Program-made: the position numbers and the translations under genes | In this document: piece after piece, positions 7,139 to 17,178 of the stretch | Position numbering within the stretch: the first letter of the stretch is position 1 | Layout of the letters: the number at the start of each line of letters is the position of its first letter | Source: Vibrio tetraodonis | GTDB lineage: Bacteria; Pseudomonadota; Gammaproteobacteria; Enterobacterales; Vibrionaceae | NCBI RefSeq assembly: GCF_003350295.1 | Contig: NZ_QLYY01000017.1 | Location: 103,399 to 167,398, forward strand | DNA length: 64,000 bases | Direction: 5' to 3' | Notes under the pieces: generated by a model | Told to the model about the DNA's origin: nothing | What the model saw: only the letters and a program-made list of their open reading frames with translations | Databases searched by the model: none

Positions 7139-7831
7139 TTACTGGTTGGTAACGCGAGCTCGTTCGATTGTTGGTTTTTGTATTTTTGGCTGACGAGCTT
7201 TTTGTTGTGCATCGATGACGTTTTTTAACGCGATAAGTAATCCTACTCCAATAAAGGCGCCGGGTGGCAATAGTGCGAGCAAGAAACTGCTCTCAAAATG
7301 GAATATTTCAATTTTTAGTGCAGTCGCCCAGCTGCCAAGCAGCAAGTCTGCGCCATCGAATAATGTTCCGTTGCCGATTATCTCGCGCATGGCGCCTAAT
7401 ACAACCAGCACGCTAGTCATGCCTAGCCCCATCCAAAAGCCATCTTGGGCCGCAGGAAGGACATCATTTTTCGATGCAAAAGCTTCAGCTCGGCCAATGA
7501 TAATGCAGTTGGTCACAATCAAAGGAATGAAAATGCCAAGAGAGAGGTAGAGTCCATAAGCGTAGGCATTCATCAGTAACTGCACGCAAGTTACTAGCGC
7601 GGCAATAATCATAACAAAGATAGGAATACGGACTTCGTTTGGCACGTGAGAGCGTACCAAAGAGACGATCACATTTGAGCCGACTAACACTAGCAAGGTG
7701 GCAATGCCAAGGCCAAGTGCATTAGTCACGGTCGAGGATACAGCAAGTAGAGGACATAGGCCAAGCAACTGAACCAATGCTGGGTTGTTATCCCACATAC
7801 CATTTTTGATTAATGTTTTATGATCGCTCAT
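7139..7831 (-). CDS. rnfE: Rnf electron transport complex subunit E
   Basis: A 230-residue integral membrane subunit of the Rnf ferredoxin:NAD+ oxidoreductase/ion pump, with about six TM helices and the paired-topology fold shared with RnfA and NqrD/E. The start at 7831 ([11 protein letters not shown]) is chosen over 7873 because GGAG lies 8 bases upstream and it removes overlap with rnfG. The motif GLCPLLAVS corresponds to the cysteine-bearing motif that holds an intramembrane iron-sulfur centre together with RnfA. Confidence 0.97.
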   Translation of the reverse strand: MSDHKTLIKNGMWDNNPALVQLLGLCPLLAVSSTVTNALGLGIATLLVLVGSNVIVSLVRSHVPNEVRIPIFVMIIAALVTCVQLLMNAYAYGLYLSLGIFIPLIVTNCIIIGRAEAFASKNDVLPAAQDGFWMGLGMTSVLVVLGAMREIIGNGTLFDGADLLLGSWATALKIEIFHFESSFLLALLPPGAFIGVGLLIALKNVIDAQQKARQPKIQKPTIERARVTNQ

Positions 7832-7832
7832 T

Positions 7833-8459
7833 CTAGTCTCCACAATTTCGTGGCTGGTTTTGAATCTCATCACTATGGGCGTTGAAAAACTGAACGGCTT
7901 TTTTCACCGCTTTGACTACAGCTCTCGGCGTTATTGTTGCGCCTGTGAATTGATCAAATTGCCCGCCATCTTTGCGCACTTTCCATTGGCCTTCATTGTC
8001 TTCGGTAACACTTTTACCGCTAAAGCTTAGGATCCAGTCTGTAATGCGTAAATCTATCTTGTCTCCAAGGCCCGGGGTTTCCTGATGGTTTAACACCCGA
8101 GTACCCAAAATAGTACCGTTTTGGTCAATACCAACGATAACTTTGATCGCGCCGCTGTAGCCGTCGGGAGCAATAGCTTCAATGGCAACCGCGGTTGTTT
8201 GACCATCCTTAGTTGCTATATAGACAGGCATATCCGTATCTGTTCCAAGATCTGGATGATTAACTAAGGTACAGGACTGATACAGGCTGTTATCGTGCAT
8301 GCCCTCAGGGATGACTTGGTTGAGCACAGACAGAAGCTGAGCCTGTTCTTGCTTGCTTATCTGATCTTTAGTCAGATAGTGGGTGAGGGCGACAACCCCA
8401 GTTGAGGCACAAGCAAAAAGAGCGAGTACGACTCCATTTTTACGAATAGCGTTTAACAT
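7833..8459 (-). CDS. rnfG: Rnf complex subunit G (covalent FMN)
   Basis: 208 residues from the ATG at 8459, which has GAGGAG just upstream; an earlier start at 8519 overlaps rnfD by some 50 bases. One N-terminal TM helix is followed by a periplasmic FMN-binding domain. The motif TGAT at residues 172-175 puts the FMN-carrying threonine at 175, the position I know from Vibrio cholerae RnfG, and this confirms the start choice. The gene sits between rnfD and rnfE with almost no spacing. Confidence 0.97.
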   Translation of the reverse strand: MLNAIRKNGVVLALFACASTGVVALTHYLTKDQISKQEQAQLLSVLNQVIPEGMHDNSLYQSCTLVNHPDLGTDTDMPVYIATKDGQTTAVAIEAIAPDGYSGAIKVIVGIDQNGTILGTRVLNHQETPGLGDKIDLRITDWILSFSGKSVTEDNEGQWKVRKDGGQFDQFTGATITPRAVVKAVKKAVQFFNAHSDEIQNQPRNCGD

Positions 8460-8467
8460 CTTGCTCC

Positions 8468-9514
8468 TCAGTGTCCGTAGGTTCGTGGCTTGGTGTAGTA
8501 GTCGATAAGCGGGACACACATATTGCCAAGCAATACCGCGAATGCTACGCCGTCAGGAAAACCACCCCAAGTTCGTATGATAAAGATCATGGCACCGATA
8601 AAAGCGCCGAAAATAAGACGACCTTTGACCGTGGTTGAAGCAGAGACAGGGTCAGTGGCGATAAAAAATGCGCCTAACATGGTTGCGCCGGATAATATAT
8701 GAATGAGAGGAGACGCGGTTTCTCCCGGTGTGAATAGGCTAAATAAGATACTAATAATAAATAAGCTGACGATAAAGCTGATTGGTATGTGCCAATTAAT
8801 GATTCTCATCTTTATCAGCAATAAGCCGCCTGCTAGATAGGCGAGATTAACCCACTCCCAGCCCAAACCAGCTAAGCCACTAAACTGTGGCTGAGATAGA
8901 GCTTCTGCAGCAGTATTGCCTGAATGCAATGCGGTTTTAAACGCATCTAGCGGGGTAGCCATGGTTAGGCCATCTATACCTGTACGTACTTGTTGAAGCG
9001 AGAGTCCATCCAGATTGAAACCGGTAAAAATAAGCGATACAGCATCACTAAACGGGATGGTTGAGGGTTGCAACTCGGTTGGTGCAATCCAACTGGTCAT
9101 TTGTACTGGAAAGGAGATCAGCAAAACTACATAGGCAACCATTGCTGGGTTGAATAAGTTCTGTCCAATCCCCCCATAAAGGTGTTTAGCTACCACGATC
9201 GCGAAGACAAGACCTATGGCAACAATCCACCAAGGTGAGAGTGGTGGAATTGCAATAGCAAGTAACCAGGCTGTCACAATTGCGCTGTTATCACGTAGCG
9301 CTAACATAGGTGGACGCTTGCGCATCTTCATCACACCAGCTTCAAGTGCCAAGCTTAACAAGATAGCAAAAACGAGTTGTATTAGGGTGCCCCAACCAAA
9401 GAAGTAGGTTTGAGCAAACAAGCCGGGCAAGGCGCACAGGGCGACCCATTTCATAAGATCGGGTGTGCTCCTACGGCTATGAGCATGGGGTGAGCTGGCA
9501 ATAAAAAAGGCCAC
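8468..9514 (-). CDS. rnfD: Rnf complex subunit D (covalent FMN)
   Basis: A 348-residue membrane subunit of the NqrB/RnfD family with about ten TM helices. The threonine in [11 protein letters not shown] is residue 187, equal to the FMN-linked Thr187 of Vibrio cholerae RnfD. The start is GTG, and its GTG overlaps the TAG stop of rnfC, giving translational coupling. No disruption is visible. Confidence 0.97.
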   Translation of the reverse strand: MAFFIASSPHAHSRRSTPDLMKWVALCALPGLFAQTYFFGWGTLIQLVFAILLSLALEAGVMKMRKRPPMLALRDNSAIVTAWLLAIAIPPLSPWWIVAIGLVFAIVVAKHLYGGIGQNLFNPAMVAYVVLLISFPVQMTSWIAPTELQPSTIPFSDAVSLIFTGFNLDGLSLQQVRTGIDGLTMATPLDAFKTALHSGNTAAEALSQPQFSGLAGLGWEWVNLAYLAGGLLLIKMRIINWHIPISFIVSLFIISILFSLFTPGETASPLIHILSGATMLGAFFIATDPVSASTTVKGRLIFGAFIGAMIFIIRTWGGFPDGVAFAVLLGNMCVPLIDYYTKPRTYGH

Positions 9515-11799
9515 TACTCGTCCTCCTCAAGTCTGTTGTTCTGTTGGTTTTGTGCCTTGCGTGCCTTGGCTCTGGCAATGGCGGCCGCTACTGCAGCTTT
9601 TTTCGGATCGCCTTCAGAAGGTGCAGGTTCTGATTCAGATGGTTCAGCGGCTTTTGCTTGCTCTGCTTTGCGCGCTTTGGCTCTGGCAATGGCGGCAGCG
9701 ACGGCGGCTTTTTTCGGATCGTCTTCAGAAGATGCAGACTCTGATTCAGATGGTTCAGCGGCTTTTTCTTGCTGCGCTTTGCGCGCTTTAGCTCTGGCAA
9801 TGGCGGCCGCTACTGCAGCTTTTTTGGGATCGTCTTCAGAAGGTGCAGGTTCTGATTCAGATGGTTCAGCGGCTTTTTCTTGCTCTGCTTTGCGCGCTTT
9901 GGCTCTGGCAATGGCGGCAGCGACCGCAGCTTTTTTCGGATCGTCTTCAGAAGGTGCAGGTTCTGATTCAGATGGCTCAGCGGCTTTTTCTTGCTCTGCT
10001 TTGCGCGCTTTAGCTCTGGCAATGGCGGCCGCTACTGCCGCTTTTTTGGGATCACTCTCATCAGATTCGGAATTGACTTCTGTTTCTGCTGCCTTATTGG
10101 CTTTCTTTTCACGGGCCAAACGCTTACGCTTTTCACGAAGTTTACTCATTTCAGAGTTGTCAGGCTCAGCAAGTCCAGCTTCCTTTGCGGCTTCTTGTTT
10201 TGCTTTCGCTTTGGCAATCGCCGCTGCTACAGCTGGTTTTACTTTTGGTTCAGCAGATGATGAATCTGACTTTTGCGCTTTGACGCGAGCAATGGCGGCA
10301 GCGATCGCATCTTCACCATCAGGGGTTTTAACCTCTTTACGCCTGTTCTCTGCGGCTTTCTTAAAGCGGTTCTCTCGTTCAATCTTATCGCGTTCTAAAC
10401 GGCTCTTTCTTTCTTCAAAGCGGACTTTCGCCCGTTCGGCGGCTTGGGCCTCTTCTTTACGAGTGCGGATTTCGGCTTTGGATTGTCGATAATATTGCAC
10501 CAGCGGAATTTCACTCGGGCAAACAAAAGCACAAGCACCACATTCAATACAATCTTTAAGGTTGAGCTCTTCACACTTTTCATACTCTTCGGCTTTAGAA
10601 TGCCAGTAAAGCTGTTGAGGTAATAAGGATGCTGGGCAAGCATCAGCACATTGACCACATCGAATGCATGACATTTCATGTTGGTTTGGAGAAATCTCTT
10701 TCACCGTAGGAGCCAGAATGCAGTTCGCCGTTTTGGTTATCGGCACATTCGCATGGGGAAGAGTAAAGCCCATCATAGGTCCCCCCATGATAAGGCGAGG
10801 TAGTTTTTTGTCTGCTTTATACCCAAACTGATCCAGTAGAGCTTGGACAGGAGTACCAATAAGCGCCTTAACATTTTTTGGCTGCTTGAAAGTATTGCCC
10901 GTCAGGGTAACAATACGCTCAATCAAGGGTTCCCCGTCACAGACCGCTCGTTTAATGGCTTGAAGCGAACCAACATTTTGTACTAACAAGCCAATGTCGG
11001 CAGGAATACCATTAGCGGGTACTTCTTTATTGGTTAGCAGTTTGATCAGCTGTTTTTCACCACCCGAAGGGTATTTGGTGGGCACAACGCGTATAACGAC
11101 GTCTTTATGCTGGGCAGCTTTTTCAAGAGCTCTAATCGCGGCTGGCTTGTTATCCTCAATTCCTATGATAGTGAGCTTAGGCTTGAGAATATGCTCAACG
11201 ATATCTATGCCCTTGATGACTTCATCAGCGTGAGTTTGCATTAGCATGTCATCTGCTGTGATATAAGGTTCACATTCGGCGGCATTGACAATAAGTATCT
11301 CTGTTCTAGCAAGTCCAGACTGAATTTTTTTCGCGGTTGGGAAACCCGCTCCGCCCATGCCTGAAATACCCGCTTGGCGGATTACTTCAATCAATTCATC
11401 GGGCGTGCAATCGGTAAAATCGTTGGTTTTCTTTCGTTCGATCCAGCGGTCTTCACCATCGGGTTCAATCACGATGCACATTTCCGATAACCCTGAGGGA
11501 TGAGCTATAGTACGTGGTTCGATTGCTGAGATAATACCTGATGTTGGTGCGTGGACTGGCAACATAAAGCTGGTGTCATATTTGGTGAGAGCTTGCCCTT
11601 TGAGGACTTTTTCCCCTTGACTGACGATCAGGTGGCCTGGCTTACCTATATGTTGCTTAATCGGTAAGATAATTTCCCTTGGAATACTTGCTGGCGCAAT
11701 AGGCTCTTTCATCGATTGGGATTTGTTTTCTGGCGGGTGTATCCCACCCGGAAAGTCCCATAGTGCGCCCGATTTAATTTGTTCTATCAGTGACAACAT
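9514..11799 (-). CDS. rnfC: Rnf complex subunit C with long repeat tail
   Basis: A 761-residue peripheral NADH/FMN-binding subunit. The N-terminal 400 residues form the RnfC barrel and the FMN/NADH region ([13 protein letters not shown]). Two [4Fe-4S] clusters follow in [12 protein letters not shown] and [12 protein letters not shown] at about 375-430. After residue 450 comes a charged coiled-coil linker and then tandem 37-residue Ala/Lys/Glu repeats built on [19 protein letters not shown]. Long Ala-rich RnfC tails are typical of Vibrio and E. coli (RsxC), but copy number varies. It overlaps rnfD and lies 8 bases from rnfB. Confidence 0.97.
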   Translation of the reverse strand: MLSLIEQIKSGALWDFPGGIHPPENKSQSMKEPIAPASIPREIILPIKQHIGKPGHLIVSQGEKVLKGQALTKYDTSFMLPVHAPTSGIISAIEPRTIAHPSGLSEMCIVIEPDGEDRWIERKKTNDFTDCTPDELIEVIRQAGISGMGGAGFPTAKKIQSGLARTEILIVNAAECEPYITADDMLMQTHADEVIKGIDIVEHILKPKLTIIGIEDNKPAAIRALEKAAQHKDVVIRVVPTKYPSGGEKQLIKLLTNKEVPANGIPADIGLLVQNVGSLQAIKRAVCDGEPLIERIVTLTGNTFKQPKNVKALIGTPVQALLDQFGYKADKKLPRLIMGGPMMGFTLPHANVPITKTANCILAPTVKEISPNQHEMSCIRCGQCADACPASLLPQQLYWHSKAEEYEKCEELNLKDCIECGACAFVCPSEIPLVQYYRQSKAEIRTRKEEAQAAERAKVRFEERKSRLERDKIERENRFKKAAENRRKEVKTPDGEDAIAAAIARVKAQKSDSSSAEPKVKPAVAAAIAKAKAKQEAAKEAGLAEPDNSEMSKLREKRKRLAREKKANKAAETEVNSESDESDPKKAAVAAAIARAKARKAEQEKAAEPSESEPAPSEDDPKKAAVAAAIARAKARKAEQEKAAEPSESEPAPSEDDPKKAAVAAAIARAKARKAQQEKAAEPSESESASSEDDPKKAAVAAAIARAKARKAEQAKAAEPSESEPAPSEGDPKKAAVAAAIARAKARKAQNQQNNRLEEDE
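9605..10052 (-). repeat. tandem 111-bp repeats inside rnfC
   Basis: The marker GGAT recurs at 9605, 9716, 9827, 9938 and 10049, an exact 111-bp period (37 codons). There are four full units plus partial flanks. Neighbouring units differ by only a few bases (GCAGCGAC versus GCCGCTAC, AGGTGC versus AGATGC). Related but more diverged [17 protein letters not shown] units lie upstream in the same protein. Confidence 0.92.
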
Positions 11800-11807
11800 A
11801 CCAGCCC

Positions 11808-12392
11808 TTAATTCACATTATTCTGCGTTCTAGCAGAATCAGTAATATCGACAACAGGAATGGCGTTGAGTTGCCACTTCCAATTCGCTGTAGTGGTTTC
11901 TACAGGAATCATTTCAATACAATCTGTAGGGCAGGGCGCCACACAAAGATCACACCCAGTACACTCGTCTTTTATGACGGTATGCAGGGCTTTCGTTCCT
12001 CCAACGATGGCATCAACAGGGCAAGCTTGAATGCACTTAGTACAGCCAATACACATGTCTTCATGGATAAAGGCGACCGTCTTAACATTGTCTTCTAAAT
12101 CATGGGCAGAATCTGTGGCTTCGACTCCCATCAAATCCGCCAACTTTTCAATTGTAGCCTGTCCTCCCGGCGGACATTTGTTAATCGCATCGCCGCCTGC
12201 AATGGCTTCAGCGTATGGACGACAACCCGGGTAGCCGCACTGACCACATTGAGTTTGAGGGAGTATCTCATCGATTTGATCAACAATAGGGTCAGCATCC
12301 ACCTTAAAGCGGATGGAAGCAAAGCCCAATATAGCACCAAAAACTGCGGCGAGTGCTGCAAGTACTAACACAGCAATCATAATAGCACTCAT
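11808..12392 (-). CDS. rnfB: Rnf complex subunit B (ferredoxin-like)
   Basis: 194 residues: an N-terminal TM anchor (residues 1-25), then a four-Cys cluster motif in [16 protein letters not shown], then two ferredoxin clusters [12 protein letters not shown] and [12 protein letters not shown]. It takes electrons from ferredoxin and passes them towards the membrane subunits. Its start overlaps the rnfA stop by one base. Confidence 0.97.
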   Translation of the reverse strand: MSAIMIAVLVLAALAAVFGAILGFASIRFKVDADPIVDQIDEILPQTQCGQCGYPGCRPYAEAIAGGDAINKCPPGGQATIEKLADLMGVEATDSAHDLEDNVKTVAFIHEDMCIGCTKCIQACPVDAIVGGTKALHTVIKDECTGCDLCVAPCPTDCIEMIPVETTTANWKWQLNAIPVVDITDSARTQNNVN

Positions 12393-12973
12393 TATAGTTT
12401 CACCAATCCAGTGAAGCCCATAAAAGCAAGGGACATAAGGCCTGCGGTGATCATGGCAATAGACGCACCTTTAAACGGCACTGGAACGTCAGCCGCCGTA
12501 ATACGTTCACGCATAGAGGCAAACAGTATCAGGACCAATGAAAAGCCAACTGCAGCGCCAAATCCATAGATAATGGACTCGATGAAATTATGATTTTCGT
12601 TGATGTTGAGAAGAGCAACACCCAGTACCGCACAGTTGGTGGTAATGAGCGGCAGGAAAATGCCAAGCAAGCGATAGAGTGTCGGACTGGTTTTGTGCAC
12701 TACCATTTCGGTAAATTGCACTACAACCGCGATGACTAAAATAAAGCTCATAGTACGAAGGTACTCAATACCTAAAGGCATAAGAATATAGCTTTCAACG
12801 AGATACGAACACACCGAGGCCAAGGTTAAGACAAACGTTGTCGCTAACCCCATGCCTATTGCAGTTTCCAGTTTCTTTGAGACGCCCATAAAAGGACACA
12901 GCCCCAAAAACTTTACCAGTACAAAATTGTTAACCAGCACAGTGCCGACCAACAACAAAACATATTCGGTCAT
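12392..12973 (-). CDS. rnfA: Rnf complex subunit A
   Basis: A 193-residue six-TM subunit, first gene of the operon. [15 protein letters not shown] holds the conserved intramembrane Cys, and [13 protein letters not shown] is the second half-motif. It pairs with RnfE in the membrane. The promoter must lie within 12974-13223, a 250-base gap in which I found no clear boxes. Confidence 0.97.
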   Translation of the reverse strand: MTEYVLLLVGTVLVNNFVLVKFLGLCPFMGVSKKLETAIGMGLATTFVLTLASVCSYLVESYILMPLGIEYLRTMSFILVIAVVVQFTEMVVHKTSPTLYRLLGIFLPLITTNCAVLGVALLNINENHNFIESIIYGFGAAVGFSLVLILFASMRERITAADVPVPFKGASIAMITAGLMSLAFMGFTGLVKL

Positions 12974-13223
12974 AATTATATTTTAAGAGATTCCGATCCC
13001 GATATTATCCTGCTTTGCTGAGTTAATAACAACCAAGTAAAGCTAGGGTTTTGTATTGTTGAATAAAAATTATACGGGATCTTGGTGGTTTTGGTGGCAA
13101 ATTCAAGGTGAATAGCCTCTACTTGGTCCGAATCTCTTTTTTGAAAGAACGAAAGGATCTCAAAACTCTATATTTATAGCTGTAGAGAATATAAAAAGGT
13201 CACTGTAATTAGGTTAGTTAAGC

Positions 13224-13904
13224 CTAGAGTTTCACCAGTGGTGGAAGAGGGGTAAGGTCAATCAAAGGTAAAGTGCTTTGGTGGCCAAACAAATAAAAGC
13301 GCTTAGAGTTTTGCAATAATTTTTCCGTCGATATGAGCTTTTGCAGTGCATAAAATCGATGTACGTAGTGACGGGTTTCCTCGGGTAACCTAAGTTTGGA
13401 GAATTCTCTACTCTTAGCCTTGCTAATCGCTCTTGCGACGCGTCCTTCTCCTGAATTATAGGCTGCCAGTGTAAGGGCTAAATCATTAAATTTAAGATAA
13501 AGAAACTGTAGGTAAGAAATCGCAGCGTTTGTACTCGCCTCGACATCAAATCTCTGATCGTTTGAATTGCTGACGTGAAGTCCAAAGCGCTCTGCCGTTT
13601 GAGGCATCAGTTGCCAAAGCCCCGCAGCATTAGCATGAGACACTGCCGATGGATCGTAGGAAGACTCAAGCATTGGAATGAGGATAAACTCTGTGGGGAG
13701 TGAGCTTTGCACTAATTTTTTAGCAATGCGATGTATCAGATCTTGATTGCTTTTGAGACGACCTTCTATTTGAGTTCTGTAGGGCAATAATACTTGCGAC
13801 TGAGCCGCAATGTCTGATGTCAATGGCGAGGCCATGGTGTGAGTCGGAGTAAAGCAACTTATCACCAGCAATATAGCAAGCAAGGTATTGCTAACTCTGC
13901 TCAT
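13224..13904 (-). CDS. lytic transglycosylase of the lateral flagellar cluster
   Basis: 226 residues with an N-terminal signal peptide (hydrophobic to about residue 25, ending THTMA) and an SLT/GEWL domain. The catalytic Glu is in LIPMLESSYDPSA, and AAGLWQLMPQTAERFG and LAAYNSGEGRV are the other family motifs, as in MltD-type enzymes. It lies 7 bases after flgN and ends the flgA-M-N unit. The rod protein FlgJ here lacks its own muramidase domain, so I infer that this enzyme opens the peptidoglycan for the growing lateral rod. Confidence 0.88.
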   Translation of the reverse strand: MSRVSNTLLAILLVISCFTPTHTMASPLTSDIAAQSQVLLPYRTQIEGRLKSNQDLIHRIAKKLVQSSLPTEFILIPMLESSYDPSAVSHANAAGLWQLMPQTAERFGLHVSNSNDQRFDVEASTNAAISYLQFLYLKFNDLALTLAAYNSGEGRVARAISKAKSREFSKLRLPEETRHYVHRFYALQKLISTEKLLQNSKRFYLFGHQSTLPLIDLTPLPPLVKL

Positions 13905-13911
13905 GTATGAG

Positions 13912-14352
13912 CTACCCTATGGGTTGTTCGGTATAAGTATGCTGTTGGGGCCTTGTCAAAGACGCTATCAGCTCGTGAAAACTGGCACTGGTTTGACCAT
14001 TTTCTTGGTTGAGTACTTGGCAATGTTTGATTAATGTTTCGAGCTGATGCCAAAGAGATTTGATTTTTTCTGCCGCAACAGGAGGAAGCGCAGAGAAAAA
14101 TCGCTCTACTCCTTGTTTGTCCATTTTTAGCTGGAAAGTGGCCATGATTTGGCTGCGCTGATGGGCATTCTGGCGCAGCAGGATGAGTAAAGGCTGTTGC
14201 TGAGCAATATTAGATTCAAGCTGGTCTGCATCAAAGTGAAGGTATAAAGCCTTTTGCTGTTTGAGCAGTATTTCGAGTTTTTGGTACGACTTAATATCTT
14301 GGACTAATGTATTGAAAAAGCTTTGGATTAAGTGCGAAGTTTTTGATGACAT
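13912..14352 (-). CDS. lfgN: lateral flagellar export chaperone FlgN
   Basis: A 146-residue helical protein with FlgN-like pattern and position (directly after flgM, before slt). FlgN escorts the hook-filament junction proteins FlgK and FlgL to the export gate; the sequence itself is poorly conserved, so the call leans on gene order. The ATG has GGAAAGG upstream. Confidence 0.8.
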   Translation of the reverse strand: MSSKTSHLIQSFFNTLVQDIKSYQKLEILLKQQKALYLHFDADQLESNIAQQQPLLILLRQNAHQRSQIMATFQLKMDKQGVERFFSALPPVAAEKIKSLWHQLETLIKHCQVLNQENGQTSASFHELIASLTRPQQHTYTEQPIG

Positions 14353-14372
14353 TGCCCTTTCCTCAATCGTTG

Positions 14373-14654
14373 TTAATCGTGGCCAGTATGGAACTGAAGT
14401 ACGGCTTTAGAAAGAGCCTGAGTGTCTAGGATTAACTCTCCCTTTGCCAGCGCATCACGCACTTTTTCGACTTTGACCATATCTACGTCGGCCAGTGACT
14501 GCATTTCTGCCTGAGCTTGTTCAATGGCTGTTGCGTTGATGTCTAATTGAGGTTGAGCATTTGTCTTGGCTTTGTTTGACTCAAGCGCTTTTTTTGGCGC
14601 TTGATCTAAGCGGCTTTGGGTGACGTGTCCCCCAGAAACTTTGTCAATTTTCAT
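14373..14654 (-). CDS. lfgM: lateral anti-sigma factor FlgM
   Basis: 93 residues. The N-terminus MKIDKVSG and the C-terminal helix LADVDMVKVEKVRDALAKGE with the LDTQALSKAVLQFH ending are typical of FlgM, which holds the flagellar sigma-28 factor inactive until the hook is complete. The expected partner is LafS, encoded at 32.2-32.9 kb. The ATG at 14654 is favoured over TTG at 14657, with AAGGA upstream. Confidence 0.9.
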   Translation of the reverse strand: MKIDKVSGGHVTQSRLDQAPKKALESNKAKTNAQPQLDINATAIEQAQAEMQSLADVDMVKVEKVRDALAKGELILDTQALSKAVLQFHTGHD

Positions 14655-14800
14655 CAATTGAATCCTTATTTGTCATGGTTACAGGTACACTGCGACCATA
14701 GTGCGTTGACAATTAAGCCTGATTGGTACTTTTTTATAACTACCTAAATCAGGACATTTGGCGATAAGAAAACTCAAAAAATGATAAGCCCAGCCCAAAA

Positions 14801-15598
14801 TTAAAACTGAGTTTCTACTTGGTTAAGTCCAACGACTACCGCTTTAATCAACTTTCCTGAAGAGATATTTTTGACTTCGATTTGCTGTCCTAGGGCTCCT
14901 TCCTCCTGCGCCAGCCCTTTTGTTGTTGCCATAAAGCCGTCTTTGGCAGCACTAATGATCACCTGATTGCCTTTTTCGACCAATGGCGGGGATTTTAATT
15001 GCCGAGAATCTAACACTTGTCCAGAGCGTATGCGCCGGAGCGTCATCTTACCTGACGCTTGTTCTATCTGAGTTAAAAAGTCTTGCTCTTTGGTCAGTGT
15101 TCGCCATTCAAGCTTTAAATCGTTCGCCGCGAGGGTTTGCTTGCGACCAATTCCTGTCTTGGTCACTACCACATAGAGGCCGAGTTCTGATTTGATGGTG
15201 ACATTGATTCGCCAGTCAGCAGAATTTGATTGACAACTCACCGAGCGTTTAAGAGTGCCTACAGGGAGCGTTTTGCTATCTGAACCTTCAATAATGAGTG
15301 GCGCAGGGCATAGCGGTAAGTGATCCGCTGAGGCCGGTATTCGAATTTGATAGTTAACAGTGTGTTTACCCCACTGGCGAGTATGGGCTTGATTATTGAC
15401 TTGGGTTTTGAAGTTCGCTTCAATTGCTTGATAAATGGCTTGGTAATTTAAGCTGTTTTCAGTCGCAGAAGCGCTATTAGATAACAGTGATAAACCTAGC
15501 CAAACAATTAATGATAGAGGGGAAACAATCCTATTTCCTCTGCTTTTTAACCCTTCCGTAATCCGGAAGTGGCACTTCCCTTCTTTTCTATAACTCAT
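14801..15598 (-). CDS. lfgA: lateral P-ring assembly chaperone FlgA
   Basis: 265 residues with an unusually long N-terminal region before the signal-peptide core (SLIVWLGLSLLSNSASA), then an SAF/FlgA C-terminal domain (AANDLKLEWR, RIRSGQVLDSRQLKSPP, IEVKNISSGKLIKAVVVG). It helps assemble the P-ring protein FlgI in the periplasm. It is divergent from flgB across a 79-base gap. No better downstream start codon was found, so the long leader is retained. Confidence 0.9.
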   Translation of the reverse strand: MSYRKEGKCHFRITEGLKSRGNRIVSPLSLIVWLGLSLLSNSASATENSLNYQAIYQAIEANFKTQVNNQAHTRQWGKHTVNYQIRIPASADHLPLCPAPLIIEGSDSKTLPVGTLKRSVSCQSNSADWRINVTIKSELGLYVVVTKTGIGRKQTLAANDLKLEWRTLTKEQDFLTQIEQASGKMTLRRIRSGQVLDSRQLKSPPLVEKGNQVIISAAKDGFMATTKGLAQEEGALGQQIEVKNISSGKLIKAVVVGLNQVETQF

Positions 15599-15620
15599 TG
15601 TTATTTAATACTTATTTTTA

Positions 15621-15636
15621 TGGCATACATTTTGTT
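15621..15636 (+). promoter_or_regulatory. possible sigma-54 promoter for flgB
   Basis: TGGCAT-ACATT-TTGTT departs from the TGGCAC-N5-TTGCA consensus at one base of the -24 box and two of the -12 box. It lies 42 bases before the flgB start. Lateral hook-basal-body genes of vibrios are known to depend on sigma-54 and LafK. Confidence 0.5.
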
Positions 15637-15677
15637 TTAGTTAAGTCTATCTGAGCCGACAGCATAAGGAAACAGAC

Positions 15678-16034
15678 ATGGCTATTTCATTTGATAACGC
15701 GTTAGGTGTTCATCCTGACGCTCTGAACTTTCGAGTTCAGCGTACCAAAGTACTGGCCAGCAACCTAGCAAATGTTGATACGCCGGGATATCTCTCTCGG
15801 GATCTTAGTTTTACGACAGTGATGGACAGCATGTCATCCACAAGTACAAAGAATCCCAAGTTATTGGTCTCTTCCATGTACTCAATCCCATACCAAAACA
15901 GCAAAAATGCTAACACGGTAGAGCTTGGCGTAGAGCAAGGCAAATTTGCTCAAAACAACATGGATTTTCAGACCAGCCTGACGTTTCTCAATATGAAATT
16001 CTCAGGGCTCGCAAAAGCGATAGAAGGACGCTAA
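15678..16034 (+). CDS. lfgB: lateral rod protein FlgB
   Basis: A 118-residue proximal rod subunit. The family pattern ASNLANVDTPGYLSRDL near the N-terminus and the C-terminal amphipathic helix are present. It is the first of eleven collinear flg genes and flgC starts 2 bases after its stop. Confidence 0.96.
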   Translation: MAISFDNALGVHPDALNFRVQRTKVLASNLANVDTPGYLSRDLSFTTVMDSMSSTSTKNPKLLVSSMYSIPYQNSKNANTVELGVEQGKFAQNNMDFQTSLTFLNMKFSGLAKAIEGR

Positions 16035-16036
16035 TT

Positions 16037-16471
16037 ATGTCATTTACCGATATTTATTCGATTGCTGGATCGGCAATGAATGCTCAAACAGTGAGGTTGA
16101 ATACGGTTGCCAGTAATCTCGCCAATGCCGATGCAGCCTCAGCGAACGCTGCGGATGCTTACAAAGCACTCAAACCTGTCTTCGCAACTGTCTATAACAA
16201 GACTCAGCTTAGTACCAGTAAGGATGTGTACCCTAATGCGGAAGTACGCATTGTCGATGTTGTTCAGAGCTCAGGGCAAGCCGAGCAGCGTTTTGAACCA
16301 ACTAACCCATTAGCCAATGAGCAAGGGTATGTGTATTACCCAGATATTGATGTTGTCGCTGAGATGGCTGACATGATGTCGGCAACGCGCAGTTTCGAAA
16401 CCAATGTTGAGGTTCTGACTAATGTGAAAAGTATGCAGCAAGGTCTGCTCAAACTAGGGCAGGGCCGCTGA
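16037..16471 (+). CDS. lfgC: lateral rod protein FlgC
   Basis: 144 residues, with the rod signature NTVASNLANADA at the N-terminus and ATRSFETNVEVLTNVKSM at the C-terminus. Its TGA overlaps the flgD ATG. Confidence 0.96.
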   Translation: MSFTDIYSIAGSAMNAQTVRLNTVASNLANADAASANAADAYKALKPVFATVYNKTQLSTSKDVYPNAEVRIVDVVQSSGQAEQRFEPTNPLANEQGYVYYPDIDVVAEMADMMSATRSFETNVEVLTNVKSMQQGLLKLGQGR

Positions 16472-17151
16472 TGACAATTGCACCGAATAATGCGCTCGCT
16501 TTTGATACTCCAATAGGCAAACCGTCAGGTACCAATGGTATATCAGGAAATCCCAAGGACACCAACAGTGCGGCATCACTGGAGAATGAATTTATTAGTT
16601 TGATGGTGGCGCAAATCCAAAATCAGGATCCTCTCAACCCGCTTGATGGGACGGAATATGTCGGTCAGTTAGCGCAATTTTCTCAAGTTCAAAGTACTGA
16701 GAATATGGCGTCAATGATGAAAAACAACATGGTATTGCTCGATAATATGCAAGTTTTGTCTACCGCAGGCTTGGTTGGGCAAACCGTCTATGTTTCGTCC
16801 AATGAGTTTGAATTGTCTGATGGCCAGCAGAGAGGAAAAATTGAGCTGCAACACCCATCAAGTCAGGTCAATTTGGTCATTACTGATGAATTTGGCCAAG
16901 TCACTCCTCTCCCATTAGGAGCACGCCCCGCAGGAGATGTCGATTTCTCGATAGATCCAGACAAGCTGGGACTGAAACCCGGTAAATACACAGTCTCAGT
17001 CCAAGTTCAAGACGGTCAATCTAAACCGAATTTTTTGTTAGCTGGTGAGGTTGAGCAAGTGAGGATCCCCAGCTCTGGCGGTTCTGCTCAGGTCAATGTT
17101 CACGGTGTTGGCAGTGTACCTTTCTATCAAATCACTCAATTTGGTGCTTAA
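16471..17151 (+). CDS. lfgD: lateral hook cap / scaffolding protein FlgD
   Basis: 226 residues. The motif FISLMVAQIQNQDPLNPLDG is diagnostic of the FlgD N-terminal domain, and a FlgD Ig/tudor-like domain follows (residues ~90-215). It caps the growing hook. Confidence 0.96.
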   Translation: MTIAPNNALAFDTPIGKPSGTNGISGNPKDTNSAASLENEFISLMVAQIQNQDPLNPLDGTEYVGQLAQFSQVQSTENMASMMKNNMVLLDNMQVLSTAGLVGQTVYVSSNEFELSDGQQRGKIELQHPSSQVNLVITDEFGQVTPLPLGARPAGDVDFSIDPDKLGLKPGKYTVSVQVQDGQSKPNFLLAGEVEQVRIPSSGGSAQVNVHGVGSVPFYQITQFGA

Positions 17152-17178
17152 CCAAAAAAGGAAATACAGAGGTTAATT

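Noticed and set aside
9536..10492. 318-codon plus-strand open frame across rnfC, Ala/Ser-rich
   Set aside because: It is the antisense shadow of the rnfC repeat tail. Its repeats exist only because the coding strand repeats with a period divisible by three.
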